The position numbers were made by a program, and so were the translations under genes. A stretch of DNA of 64,000 nucleotides, from positions 62,001 through 126,000 of the forward strand of contig CAWAHD010000001.1 of assembly GCA_963781785.1 (NCBI GenBank), given 5' to 3'. This DNA is from CAWAHD01 sp963781785 (GTDB taxonomy: Bacteria > Planctomycetota > Planctomycetia > Isosphaerales > Isosphaeraceae). How positions within the stretch are numbered: the stretch's first letter is position 1; the number at the start of each line of letters is the position of its first letter. This document shows positions 1-9,073 of the stretch, piece by piece. The notes under the pieces were generated by a model, which ran no database searches, was not told the origin of the DNA, and worked only from the letters and a program-made list of their open reading frames with translations.

Positions 1-1
1 T

Positions 2-1354
2 GACGGTATTCTCTCGATCAAGCGATACTGGCAGCCTGACTGGAATCTCGAGCGTGTTCGGCCCATCGGCGACGATGTCGAGGAACTGCAAGCGGTGCTT
101 GCAGAGGCCGTTCGCGAGCAGATGATGTCCGACGTGCCGCTGGGAGCCTTCCTTTCCGGGGGCATTGACTCGACGATCATTGCTGGATTGATGCAGCGAG
201 CATCCAGCCGGCCGGTGAAAACCTTCGCAATCGGCTTTCCTGACCCGCGCTACGATGAGACGCGTTACGCGGAGCTTGCTGCCAAACACTTGGGAACCGA
301 GCACCGGACATTCATGGTCGAGCCGACGGCATGGGAGACCCTGCCGCATCTGGCCTGGCATTTCGACGAGCCCTTCGCCGATAGCTCTGCGCTTCCCACC
401 TGGTACGTTGCTCGCGAGACCCGGCGCGAGGTTACGGTTGCTTTGACAGGCGACGCGGGCGACGAGCTTTTCGGGGGCTATGACCGTTACCGTGCTTTGA
501 GCCTGACTGAGCTGCTTCAGCGACTGCCTGGTTATTCTCGACGGTTGCTTGGTGGAGCGATCGAAGGGGTCTTGCCCAGCTCGAGCAAGTCCAAGAGCTG
601 GGTCCGCCGGCTCCGGCGTCTCTTCGAGTACGTCAACGAGCCAGTCGAGGATCGCTATCTGGGCTGGATGACAACCTTCGGAGAAACCGCCCGGCTGGCG
701 CTTTACAGCGACAATCAACTTGATTTGTTGGCCAGAGCGACCGCTGAGCTGTCCGACCAGTCCGAGGCCGACCCATCTGCGTTCATGAGGGAGGCCTTTG
801 CTACAGCCACGCGACGCGATCCGATCACTCGGGCTATGATCGCCGACATCGTGACCTATCTGGCGGGTGATCTGTTGGTCAAGGTCGACATCGCCAGCAT
901 GGCGCATAGTCTCGAGTGTCGAGGACCATTCCTGGACCATCGAGTCGTCGAGCTGGCCGTGGGCATGCCGGTTGAGCGAAAACTCCGGCTTCGTTCGGGT
1001 CGCTCCAAGGTTGTGCTCAAACAGGCATTTTCCGAACTGTTGCCTCCCTCGATCAAGACCCGTTCCAAAATGGGCTTTGGCGTCCCGATCAGCCGATGGC
1101 TCCGAGAAGAATTGAGCCAGGAGGTCCAGGCAGTGTTGCTTGATCCGACCTGTCTCGGCCGTGGGTTGTTCCGCCAGGGCGCGATTGAGGGGTTGGTTGC
1201 CGAACACGTCGACGGAAAACGTGAACACTCTCACCGCCTCTGGGCGTTGCTCATGCTCGAGCTCTGGTTCAGGCAGTATCTCGATACGCCGACAACTCAA
1301 CCTTGCGATCGATTCAGCGACAATCAAGGAGTCGAAGTCGTCTCGACCGGATGA
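2..1354 (+). CDS. asnB: Asparagine synthase (glutamine-hydrolysing), 5'-truncated by window edge
   Basis: The reading frame is open from base 2, so the N-terminal glutaminase half lies outside the window. What remains is the ATP-dependent synthetase domain, which activates aspartate and transfers ammonia to make asparagine. The ATP pyrophosphatase loop SGGIDS is at about bases 158-175. Further family signatures are the FDEPFADSSALPTWYVA and ALTGDAGDELFGGYDRY segments and a C-terminal stretch with KMGFGVPISRWLR. The last, with the DELFGGYDRY form, resembles the AsnB subgroup found in exopolysaccharide clusters, but the upstream neighbours are not visible. It ends 3 bases before the convergent serine hydrolase, with no terminator between them. 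Confidence 0.9.
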   Translation, partial: DGILSIKRYWQPDWNLERVRPIGDDVEELQAVLAEAVREQMMSDVPLGAFLSGGIDSTIIAGLMQRASSRPVKTFAIGFPDPRYDETRYAELAAKHLGTEHRTFMVEPTAWETLPHLAWHFDEPFADSSALPTWYVARETRREVTVALTGDAGDELFGGYDRYRALSLTELLQRLPGYSRRLLGGAIEGVLPSSSKSKSWVRRLRRLFEYVNEPVEDRYLGWMTTFGETARLALYSDNQLDLLARATAELSDQSEADPSAFMREAFATATRRDPITRAMIADIVTYLAGDLLVKVDIASMAHSLECRGPFLDHRVVELAVGMPVERKLRLRSGRSKVVLKQAFSELLPPSIKTRSKMGFGVPISRWLREELSQEVQAVLLDPTCLGRGLFRQGAIEGLVAEHVDGKREHSHRLWALLMLELWFRQYLDTPTTQPCDRFSDNQGVEVVSTG

Positions 1355-1357
1355 TAA

Positions 1358-2644
1358 TCACGGCTTGTTTTTTGCCGGTATCATCCGCTGTACCTGTGCC
1401 TGAATATCGCGAACCACGGAGATGACCCGTAAGAAGTTAGACTGTACGAAAAACACGCCGACCAGTTCACGATCTTCGTCGAGCCACGGGGTAGTCCCGA
1501 AGAGCCCTGGATGGGTGACGACACGAGCTCGACCTTTCTCATCGAGCTTGCTGAGGAAAAAAGCTAGCCCGTAATCATTGCCATAGGGGCCAGACATGAG
1601 GAGTTCGAGCTTGGCTTGGCGGGTGTGCATCATCGCGGTAGAGTGCTCGGAAAGAATGCGCCGATTCCGGTAAGTCCCACCGTTCAAGTGCATCTGGTAG
1701 AACGCGGTGAAGTCGTCGAGCGTGGAAGTCATGCCCCCGCCAGCCATGATGAATCGGCTCTCGCCAGTTGGCAATCTTGTGTTCGGGTTAAGCGCTTGCA
1801 AGCCAAGAGGGATATAACGGGTTTCGTTCATGCCGATGGGATCAAGCAGCTCGGTGCGAACCAAGTCCTCGAAAGGTCGCTTGGCTGCTGCCTCCGCCAC
1901 TCGAGCCGCCACATTGAATCCCATGGTGCTGTAGTGAAACTCGCCCCCTGGCTGGGTCGCGAGGCCTCCCTCTGCCAGAACCCGCACCGATTCAGCAAGC
2001 GACCGATTCCGGCGCGAGAAGAAGCTGGCTTCCGAATTTGGCTTGTCGTTTTCTTTGACGTCTTCTTGACCTTTGTCTGGTCCCTTGCCCAAACGCTTCA
2101 GAAGCGATTCCGCCAGAAAATCTCCAGGAAGCCCCGACATATTGCAGAGTAGATGCCGGACTGTGGGCAACCTTGCAGGCGGTTTGCCCTTGAGCTTGAT
2201 TCCCTTAAATTCCGGCAAAAATTTCTCGATCGGGTCGTCCAACCCAAGTTTCTTCCGATCGGCCAGGATCATCAGCATCGTCGCTGTGACGGGCTTGGCG
2301 CTCGAAGCCATGTGCACCTTCTGATCGACCGTGAGATTGCCGAAGGCTTCTTTGAAGATGATTTCACCCTGGTGACTTAGAAGAAGCGAAACGCCCGGCG
2401 CCGTCTTGTCCTCAACTGTCTTGCGAAGAATCACGCGCAACGCCTCGAGGTCGGTATCTTTGATACCGTGGGCGTGGGGATCGCCGGAGCGCAGGGACTG
2501 GGAGGACTTGGTATCGACCTTCACGGAAGAAGGTTCAACAACCCGGCACGAATTACCGGCTCCTTGCACACCGCTCTCTGCAGAGGCCAGAACCGCGAAT
2601 ACGACAAACGACCAGCCGCCGATAAACCGCGCAAGGATTCTCAT
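1358..2644 (-). CDS. Secreted serine hydrolase of the beta-lactamase/penicillin-binding (class C) family
   Basis: A 428-residue protein with a Sec-type signal at the start (MRILARFIGG, then a hydrophobic run ending near SAESG). The SxxK motif of the serine beta-lactamase/DD-peptidase fold is at residues 114-117 (SSAK), followed by helical segments of the LGLDDPIEKFLPEF type seen in class C-like esterases and peptidases. The second motif, usually YxN, reads YST at residues 238-240. The true substrate (ester, D-peptide, beta-lactam) cannot be told from sequence. It is probably periplasmic. It converges on the asparagine synthase gene and stands alone on this strand. Confidence 0.8.
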   Translation of the reverse strand: MRILARFIGGWSFVVFAVLASAESGVQGAGNSCRVVEPSSVKVDTKSSQSLRSGDPHAHGIKDTDLEALRVILRKTVEDKTAPGVSLLLSHQGEIIFKEAFGNLTVDQKVHMASSAKPVTATMLMILADRKKLGLDDPIEKFLPEFKGIKLKGKPPARLPTVRHLLCNMSGLPGDFLAESLLKRLGKGPDKGQEDVKENDKPNSEASFFSRRNRSLAESVRVLAEGGLATQPGGEFHYSTMGFNVAARVAEAAAKRPFEDLVRTELLDPIGMNETRYIPLGLQALNPNTRLPTGESRFIMAGGGMTSTLDDFTAFYQMHLNGGTYRNRRILSEHSTAMMHTRQAKLELLMSGPYGNDYGLAFFLSKLDEKGRARVVTHPGLFGTTPWLDEDRELVGVFFVQSNFLRVISVVRDIQAQVQRMIPAKNKP

Positions 2645-2887
2645 GAGTGTCTTTGATTCCGAGTTCGGTCAGGGTTCGCCATCAGTAGGGCCAGGAGTCT
2701 GGTATAGTGCCGTCAGCACTGGTGATCAACCCCAGGGTAACTTTCGTTCGAATACAACGCGCGAGTTCTCGTGATTGCGGGCAGTCGTTTTTCTCACAGA
2801 ACGACGGAATTGGCGTGAGGTGACCTGTTCGACCGGGCAGTACTCATTGAAATACGGAATCGTGCCCGGAGATTCCAAGGACGTATC

Positions 2888-4510
2888 ATGACCAACGGAT
2901 CCATTAGTGCTGGCGAGCAACTCGAACGGCTTTTCCACCTGGGCACAGTTGGCGGAATGACCGATCCCCAATTGCTGGAACAGGTTGTAACTGGGGATGA
3001 CGAATCCGCCGGGGCTGCGTTCGAGGTGCTCGTCAAACGTCATGGACCAATGGTCCTCCGCGTTTGCCGGACGGTGCTGCACGACGTCCATGCGGCTGAG
3101 GATGCATTTCAGGCGACCTTCCTGGTGCTGGCGCAAGGCAAGGACAGTTGGATCACGCGAGCTGCTGTGTAACTGGCTCTACGGAGTTGCCGTTCGAACG
3201 GCGCGAAAGGCGCGAGCTATCGCTGCGCGCAGCGCGTCCACGAACAAGAGGCCGCGCGGCATCGAGTCACCTTAGCGTCCGAGACCGAGCGTGACAAGGA
3301 CGAGCTGCAACGGGTCTTGTACGAGGAAATCGATCGTCTGCCTCGGACTTACCGATCTGCCGTGGTGGTCTGTTACCTCGAGGGAGTGTCCCAGTCACAG
3401 GCTGCAGTCCAGCTTCGGCTTGCTGAGAGTACGATCCGAGGCCGGCTTACCAGGGCGCGAAAGCTGCTTGGACGTCGGTTAGCGCACCGAGGTATTGTGC
3501 CGGCCGCCGGACTGATGACGCTCGACACGGTGGCTAAAACATCCCCTGATCGTTTGTCCGCCACGACCGCACAAGCGACAGCGTGTTTGGCTCTTCTTTT
3601 CTCGAACCGAGGTCAGGCGACAAGCGGTGCTGTCTTGGCGACCGCGCACGCTATCGCCAACGGAGTCCTCTCAACCATGTGGCTCTATCGTCTCAGAACC
3701 ATCACGGCGATTGTGCTGACTGCTGGCTTCGTTGCAACGGGGGCCGCCCTGCTCCCGGGATCATTGGCCAAAGCGCAGCTCCAGGCTGAATCCACACAGG
3801 CCAAGGACTCTTCCGGAAAGGTACTATTGCAACAGGTTCAACGCACCAGTCGCCAAACTGCAAAGCCGGCGGACAGAAAACCTCGGGCAAAGCTGTCGAA
3901 AAGCGGCCAGCCGACTGAAATCGACCCGGAGCTGGCAAAATGTGCTGGTGTTCCAATCATCCGGACCGCCCCCGTGTCCAAGGACTGCATGATCCTGGCT
4001 TACTTACCCGACTGGAATCATGGCAACGTCGACAACCTTGGGCTGGCAAATAACGACGGTGGTGTTCGAGTTCTCATCGATTGGCCAGCAATTCCCGCGG
4101 ACGAAGCCACCGCGGATGACCGGCGGTTCCTCGTTGCACTCTATTCTCGGAAGACAACCTCGAACCCGCCCGCTGGAGTGATCCACGCTTTCGAGATCCT
4201 CAAAGATTGGCGCGAGTTGACTTCGTGGAAGAAGCGGCCCCAATATGACCTGGAGCCGGCGATGACATTCAAGTTTGAGCGCGGAGACGGATGGAAGTTA
4301 TTTGACGTCACTTCACTGATCCATGCCCAGGCAAAAGCCGGTCGGAAGGGTCACGGCATCATCCTTCGTTTCCTGTCCGAAGACTTCTCGATGCAACAAG
4401 GAGACTGGTCAGGCTACGATTTCGTAAGCCGCGAGGCTATCGATCAAGGAGCTGACAAATGGGCCAGCCGCCATCCGACGCTGCTGGTCGTCACATCAAG
4501 AGCAAAATAG
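2888..4510 (+). pseudogene. ECF sigma factor with C-terminal membrane/extracytoplasmic extension, broken by two frameshifts
   Basis: Region 2 of a sigma-70 family factor is encoded from the ATG at 2888 (preceded by AAGGA) and includes AFEVLVKRHGPMVLRVCRTVL and AAEDAFQATFLVLA. The frame then reaches a stop at 3170. The next expected segment (ELLCNWLYGVAVRTARKARA) is in the third frame at about 3145-3215, and from about 3239 the first frame resumes with HEQEAARHRV and a complete region 4 (LPRTYRSAVVV, GVSQSQAAVQLRLAESTIRGRLTRAR). Two compensating indels therefore explain the break. After region 4 come a hydrophobic helix (about 3680-3770) and roughly 200 residues resembling a DNRLRE-type beta-sandwich. 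Planctomycete ECF factors with such C-terminal domains are known. Whether the indels are real or sequencing errors cannot be decided here. Confidence 0.75.
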
Positions 4511-4618
4511 AGCGAGGATTTCCGACGATTGGGGACGACGATATTCTCCAAACAGTAGATCACTTCAATCAGCTCATCGGCCCCGAACGTCGCTCGCTGC
4601 TCACGAGTCGGTTGGTGC

Positions 4619-6337
4619 TCACCTCGCCTTGGCCAGGGATTGAGGATCGTCGACGACTAGGTAGTGCCCGTGATCAGACGAGACGATCAGGATCGAGTCA
4701 TCCCAGTTACTGTGGGATTCAACCCAGTGGATGACAGTGCGAACGGCGTCCTCGCCGCTGTAAATCGCACCGATGGCGTTGTCGAGATTGTTGGCATGTA
4801 AAGCAAAGTCAACATCGCCAGCCTCGATGAACAAAGCAAATGGCTGATCTGGCTGAGCGCTCAGAACAGTCAGTGCGGCCTCGGTCATCTGTGCTAGAGT
4901 TGGCTGCTCGCTGCGATCGGCCGAACTGTACCACTCAGCCAGGCGGGGTTCTCCCTTGCTGGTCAGACTGGGGGCGGGATCGTAGCGGCCATCGGCAGTT
5001 TGGTACGGAAGATGATCGAGCCCGGCACGGCCGAAGAAGCCAAACAGCCGCGCCGAGCGCCGAGCCGCCAGAGCAGCAGCTTGCTTGAGCAACTCACCGC
5101 CATTGCCACCTGATATGGTGTGAGCCACAATGTACTTACCTCCATTGCGAGCATCGATTGCGGCGAGATCGGCGCCCGTGATGAACAGGCTTCCAAGCAC
5201 GCCATTCCGGCCCTGGGCTGCCAGTGATCTGGAATCGGTGATAATGCCAGAGCCCGTGCCGATGACCACGTCGAGGCCGGTTCGAAGCGGAACGTGACGT
5301 GCTTCTTGAAGAATTCCACGCAGGCCGAGCATTGACCGGGCGATGTCCTGATAGTCGTCGCGGTAAACGTTTTGTGCGTACATGGCGGCCGGGGAGACGT
5401 GGTTGAAAGGCACACTGGTCACGGTGCCCACTTTCCAGTCCCGATCTTGAAGCTCATGAAACAACGTGGTCACGAGCCGACCGTCATCGGTGACGTTAAC
5501 CCCGTTGTTGTATGCTTTGACCCCGCTGATAAATTCCGCGGCACTTTGGGACGAATCTGTGTAGGCGTGGAGCACACGACCTACCCTTCGTACACCCGCC
5601 AGATCAGCCGAACTGGCTGATTGCCCCTTCAAATACCCCGGGGCCTGCAGCCCGAGTGGACCCAAGGTCCATGGATTAGCTCCGGCGATTCGCGCATCGT
5701 ATCCACCGCCCAAGCTCGTTGGTGGGATCGTGACGCTTTCGGTGTCGACGTCAACCCGATTTTGGTCATGAGTCGGGCTGGTGACGACAAAGCCGAACTG
5801 GGCCGTGCCTCCAGCGTCGTAATCCTGAAAAATCAGCCCAGAGCCTTTGCCTTCGGAATAAGCCTTGCCCGTTTTGACGATGGCTGCGGCCTGGGTTGTT
5901 TGCCAGTCGACGCCATCGAACCAGACGATAAACAAGTGTCTGGCACCCCGGGCAACCGCTTCCTTCTGCACCCGGTACAAATCGCTCTGATCGGCGTAGA
6001 CAGCCCGGGGATTGACAGTGTTTTCGGGCAGGACCCCATACAACTCCTTGATTTTCTTCGGGTCACGATACAGGCTGTTTTCGCCCGTGACAGCGGTCAG
6101 GTTAGCCTTTCTACCGAAGACATAGACAGGCACGAGGCGATTTGTGTGGCTGGTGTGGTTGGAAAAGACATCGCCTGGTCCTTGCGACCCGAAATGGTAA
6201 ACACGCGGCATTTTCTGGCCGGCGGTCATGACGTAACTGGTCTGAAGTTTCTTGAGCCGGTCAAGGCCATCGTTGGCGGTCACGGAGCCCGGAAACTCCG
6301 CAAGCGCCAGTCCCAGAAGCAAGGCAAACATTTCCAT
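4619..6337 (-). CDS. Secreted alkaline phosphatase
   Basis: The frame is open upstream to 6496, but the ATG at 6337 (MEMFALLLGLALAEFPGS) starts a credible signal peptide, giving 572 residues. Alkaline phosphatase features: an N-terminal VYHFGSQGPGDVFSNHTSHTNR block, GTGSGIITDSRS, the FALFIEAGDVDFALHANNLDNA block where the classical enzyme has E-G-x-x-D-x-x-x-H for metal binding, and SSDHGH near the C-terminus supplying Asp and His ligands. It should release phosphate from monoesters in the periplasm. It converges with the sigma-factor gene and diverges from glgC. No Pho box was identified. Confidence 0.82.
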   Translation of the reverse strand: MEMFALLLGLALAEFPGSVTANDGLDRLKKLQTSYVMTAGQKMPRVYHFGSQGPGDVFSNHTSHTNRLVPVYVFGRKANLTAVTGENSLYRDPKKIKELYGVLPENTVNPRAVYADQSDLYRVQKEAVARGARHLFIVWFDGVDWQTTQAAAIVKTGKAYSEGKGSGLIFQDYDAGGTAQFGFVVTSPTHDQNRVDVDTESVTIPPTSLGGGYDARIAGANPWTLGPLGLQAPGYLKGQSASSADLAGVRRVGRVLHAYTDSSQSAAEFISGVKAYNNGVNVTDDGRLVTTLFHELQDRDWKVGTVTSVPFNHVSPAAMYAQNVYRDDYQDIARSMLGLRGILQEARHVPLRTGLDVVIGTGSGIITDSRSLAAQGRNGVLGSLFITGADLAAIDARNGGKYIVAHTISGGNGGELLKQAAALAARRSARLFGFFGRAGLDHLPYQTADGRYDPAPSLTSKGEPRLAEWYSSADRSEQPTLAQMTEAALTVLSAQPDQPFALFIEAGDVDFALHANNLDNAIGAIYSGEDAVRTVIHWVESHSNWDDSILIVSSDHGHYLVVDDPQSLAKAR

Positions 6338-6797
6338 GCTGCGCGTCAACGTCGGCACGGACGCTCGACCGCGTTGGACACAGACCCAGCGAGCAAGCCA
6401 TTTTTTCGACGCCCGTCCCCAAACTCGAAGATCCATCGCCCGCCATCCTCTCCAATCCGGTTGGCATCTCCGCACACTGTCCCCGTCAACAGGCAACGGA
6501 GCGCCGTCAGGACAGATTGATTGTCGCCGGGTTTTCCAAAGACTTTACCAGGGGATCAAGAAAAAGGGGAACAGCTCAGTGGTTGTCACGCCCAGGACGC
6601 TCAGAATTTACAGAGGTTCGATGTGACCTGAGCGGTCGCGTAGATCGGCGCGGCTTGGGATCACAACGTTGCGTTCTGCAGGCGGTTGCCGGGTAGACCC
6701 GTTGGCTTAGCTTCCAATCCCGTGCACAATTGGTTCAGGCATCGATGTCCTAGTCTTTCTTGGATTCCCCGGCGCAGGGTCGAGCGGAGGTCGTACG
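6338..6797. other. Divergent intergenic region, no gene
   Basis: About 460 bases between the start of the alkaline phosphatase (minus) and glgC (plus). It should hold the promoters of both. Open frames here are upstream extensions or antisense shadows. No convincing sigma-70 promoter pair, operator repeat or structured leader was recognised; the only clear signal is the GGAGG ribosome binding site before glgC at 6786-6790. Confidence 0.5.
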
Positions 6798-8030
6798 GTG
6801 TATCGTGATGTGTTGGCCATTGTCTTGGCCGGGGGGAGAGGATCACGTCTAGAGCCCTTGACCCGGGACCGCGCCAAGCCGGCGGTTCCTTTCGGCGGCA
6901 TTTACCGGATCATCGACTTCACGTTGTCAAACTGCATCAACTCCGAGCTACGCAAGATGCTCGTACTGACGCAGTACAAAGCAACTAGCTTGAACCGGCA
7001 CCTCGATGAAGGGTGGCGGTTTCTCTGCCGCGAGCTCGGCGAATATATCGAGGTGACTCCTCCTCAGCAACGAATCGCCGAGATGTGGTACCAGGGAACA
7101 GCCGACGCGATCTACCAGAACGTTTACACCATCGAAAAAGCAGCTCCCCGCGATACCCTGATCCTGGCCGGCGACCATATTTACAAAATGAATTACGCCC
7201 GCATGATCGACTACCACAGAGACAACCGGGCAGACCTGACGATTGCCTGCCTCCCCGCACCGCGCCTCCAGGCGAGGGATTTTGGCGTGATGGGAGTCGA
7301 CGGCGACCATCGAGTCACCAGCTTCCTCGAAAAGCCCAAAGATCCGCCGGGCATACCGGGTCAACTTGACAAAGTGTTGGTTTCAATGGGCATTTACGTA
7401 TTCAATACTGACGTGATGTACGAACTACTCTTTCAAGACGCCGCCAAGAAAGAGGCGAGCAACCACGATTTCGGCCGTGACATCATCCCGTCTATGCTCA
7501 CAGGCGGCTCGCGGGTCTTTGCCTACCCATTTCGCGATGAGAATCGGAAGGAAGCTGCCTACTGGCGCGACGTCGGCACCCTGGATGCCTATTTCCAGAC
7601 AAGTATGGACCTGATCCAGATCGATCCGATCTTGAACCTGTACGATCAAGACTGGCCGATCCACACGCATCAGCCGGCATATCCACCCCCAAAGTTTGTC
7701 CACACTGAGGGTGATCGCCGCGGTGCGGCATTCAACTCAATTGTTTGCCAGGGAGCAATCATCTCGGGAGGCCAGGTTTACCGAAGTATCGTCTCCCCTG
7801 GTGTGCGCATCAACAGCTACGCCTTGGTCGAGGATGCGATCTTGTTCGATGGTGTCGACGTTGGCCGCCGGGCGCGAATCCGCCGCACAATCATCGACAA
7901 AGATGTCCGCGTACCCACCGGCTTCGAAATCGGCTGGAATCGCGATGCTGATCTTGCTCGTGGCTTCACCGTCACCGACGACGGTATCTGCGTCGTCGCG
8001 AAGGGGGAAGATCTGGAGCGGTTCGGGTAG
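6798..8030 (+). CDS. glgC: Glucose-1-phosphate adenylyltransferase (ADP-glucose pyrophosphorylase)
   Basis: A 410-residue protein of normal length for GlgC, which makes ADP-glucose from glucose-1-phosphate and ATP, the committed step of glycogen synthesis in the cytoplasm. The N-terminal nucleotidyltransferase domain opens with LAGGRGSRLEPLTRDRAKPA and PFGGIYRIIDFTLSNCINS. GTADAIYQN, LAGDHIYKMNY, SFLEKPKDPP and YWRDVGTLDAYF follow in the expected order, and the C-terminal quarter is the left-handed beta-helix with hexapeptide character (SIVSPGVRINSYALVEDAILFDGVDVG). The start is GTG at 6798, supported by GGAGG seven bases upstream. No other glg gene is adjacent. Confidence 0.95.
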   Translation: MYRDVLAIVLAGGRGSRLEPLTRDRAKPAVPFGGIYRIIDFTLSNCINSELRKMLVLTQYKATSLNRHLDEGWRFLCRELGEYIEVTPPQQRIAEMWYQGTADAIYQNVYTIEKAAPRDTLILAGDHIYKMNYARMIDYHRDNRADLTIACLPAPRLQARDFGVMGVDGDHRVTSFLEKPKDPPGIPGQLDKVLVSMGIYVFNTDVMYELLFQDAAKKEASNHDFGRDIIPSMLTGGSRVFAYPFRDENRKEAAYWRDVGTLDAYFQTSMDLIQIDPILNLYDQDWPIHTHQPAYPPPKFVHTEGDRRGAAFNSIVCQGAIISGGQVYRSIVSPGVRINSYALVEDAILFDGVDVGRRARIRRTIIDKDVRVPTGFEIGWNRDADLARGFTVTDDGICVVAKGEDLERFG

Positions 8031-8078
8031 GATGATCCATCCTGACAGCTTGATTCTCCAGGCAGATTGGCTTGCTTT

Positions 8079-8999
8079 TCAGGGTGCGATCGACCGAATG
8101 TGAGGGACGGTGACTCGCTGGAAGTGCTCTTCAATCCCCTCGGCCTTGCGGTAAAGGTGGTGAACGTTGTCCTTCTGGCCGGCGATGGCTCGTCTCGTCT
8201 CCTGCCATTTCAGGAGCTCGTGAGCTGCGTCGGGTTCAAGCAGGCCGATCGGCCCTTCGAGGGCTGTGGCATTCTCGAAGGTCGCGTGGGGGACCGGAAG
8301 AAGCTGGCCCAAGCTCTCGCCTCGGGCAAAAAAGATCGTTCCCGGCTCGACCAGCTTCCAGTTCAGGGTGAACGTGTAGTTGAGCCACCAGGTTTCGATA
8401 ATGCCCTCTAGAGGGACACAATTGGGTTTCCAGCGATTGCTGGGCCCCTTGAGATAGAGGTCCCAGCCCGGCGGGGTTCGGAATAGCCATGGCGGAGAGA
8501 AGGTGACGATCCCGGCGCCGAACTGGCTCTTTACCGCGGGTTCAAACTGCGGTGCAACCTCTACGAACAGGCCCGACGGGCTCGACGATCCATCCCACGT
8601 GACGACAACGTCCGTTGGACAAAGGATTTGCCATCCCCACTGATTGGCCAGCAACAGGGGCAGGCACTTGTAGGCGTGAGGCAACTCGTCCATCCAGTGC
8701 CGCCGTGGCGGTGAAGGGCGCAATTGCCATCCCTCACCCCAGCCGAAGGGAAGAAGCCGGAGGGCTTTGAACTCGACCAAGGGCAGAGTCAGCACGTCCG
8801 AGCCTTCCGACGCTGAGGGTGAGCTCTCCGACCTTGATGAGAAGCTCTCCGGCACCGAGGTCGCTACAGCCGGCCTGGCGTCGTTCCTCGGTGCGACTGC
8901 CGCTTCAAGCTCAGCGATCCGCGCTTCAAGTTCCCGGCACCGCGCAACCCTCGGTCCTTTGTACATCGTGCTGGACTCCAACATTCTGCGCTTTTTCAA
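8079..8999 (-). CDS. DUF6065 family protein
   Basis: A 306-residue soluble protein with a short coiled-coil-like start (RCRELEARIAELEAAVA) and a Ser/Pro-rich linker, then a globular domain with HWMDELPHAYKCLPLLLANQWGWQILCP, TFSPPWLFRTPPGWDLYLKGPSN and WWLNYTFTLNWKLVEPGTIFFARGE. This Trp-rich pattern matches the uncharacterised DUF6065 family, which often sits near natural-product or polysaccharide genes; the assignment is by memory of the pattern, not by search. Start choice is open: Met 1, 6 or 12 of the open frame are all possible. No function is proposed. Confidence 0.65.
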   Translation of the reverse strand: MKKRRMLESSTMYKGPRVARCRELEARIAELEAAVAPRNDARPAVATSVPESFSSRSESSPSASEGSDVLTLPLVEFKALRLLPFGWGEGWQLRPSPPRRHWMDELPHAYKCLPLLLANQWGWQILCPTDVVVTWDGSSSPSGLFVEVAPQFEPAVKSQFGAGIVTFSPPWLFRTPPGWDLYLKGPSNRWKPNCVPLEGIIETWWLNYTFTLNWKLVEPGTIFFARGESLGQLLPVPHATFENATALEGPIGLLEPDAAHELLKWQETRRAIAGQKDNVHHLYRKAEGIEEHFQRVTVPHIRSIAP

Positions 9000-9073
9000 T
9001 TGGCTCCGACCGTGTGGCGTCGTTATCCGTGGGCGGGCTCATGAGAACAGTCCTTGGCCATCATCGTTTGTGC

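Noticed and set aside
5621..6520. 299-codon plus-strand open frame
   Set aside because: Antisense to the alkaline phosphatase, with no recognisable motif or ribosome binding site.
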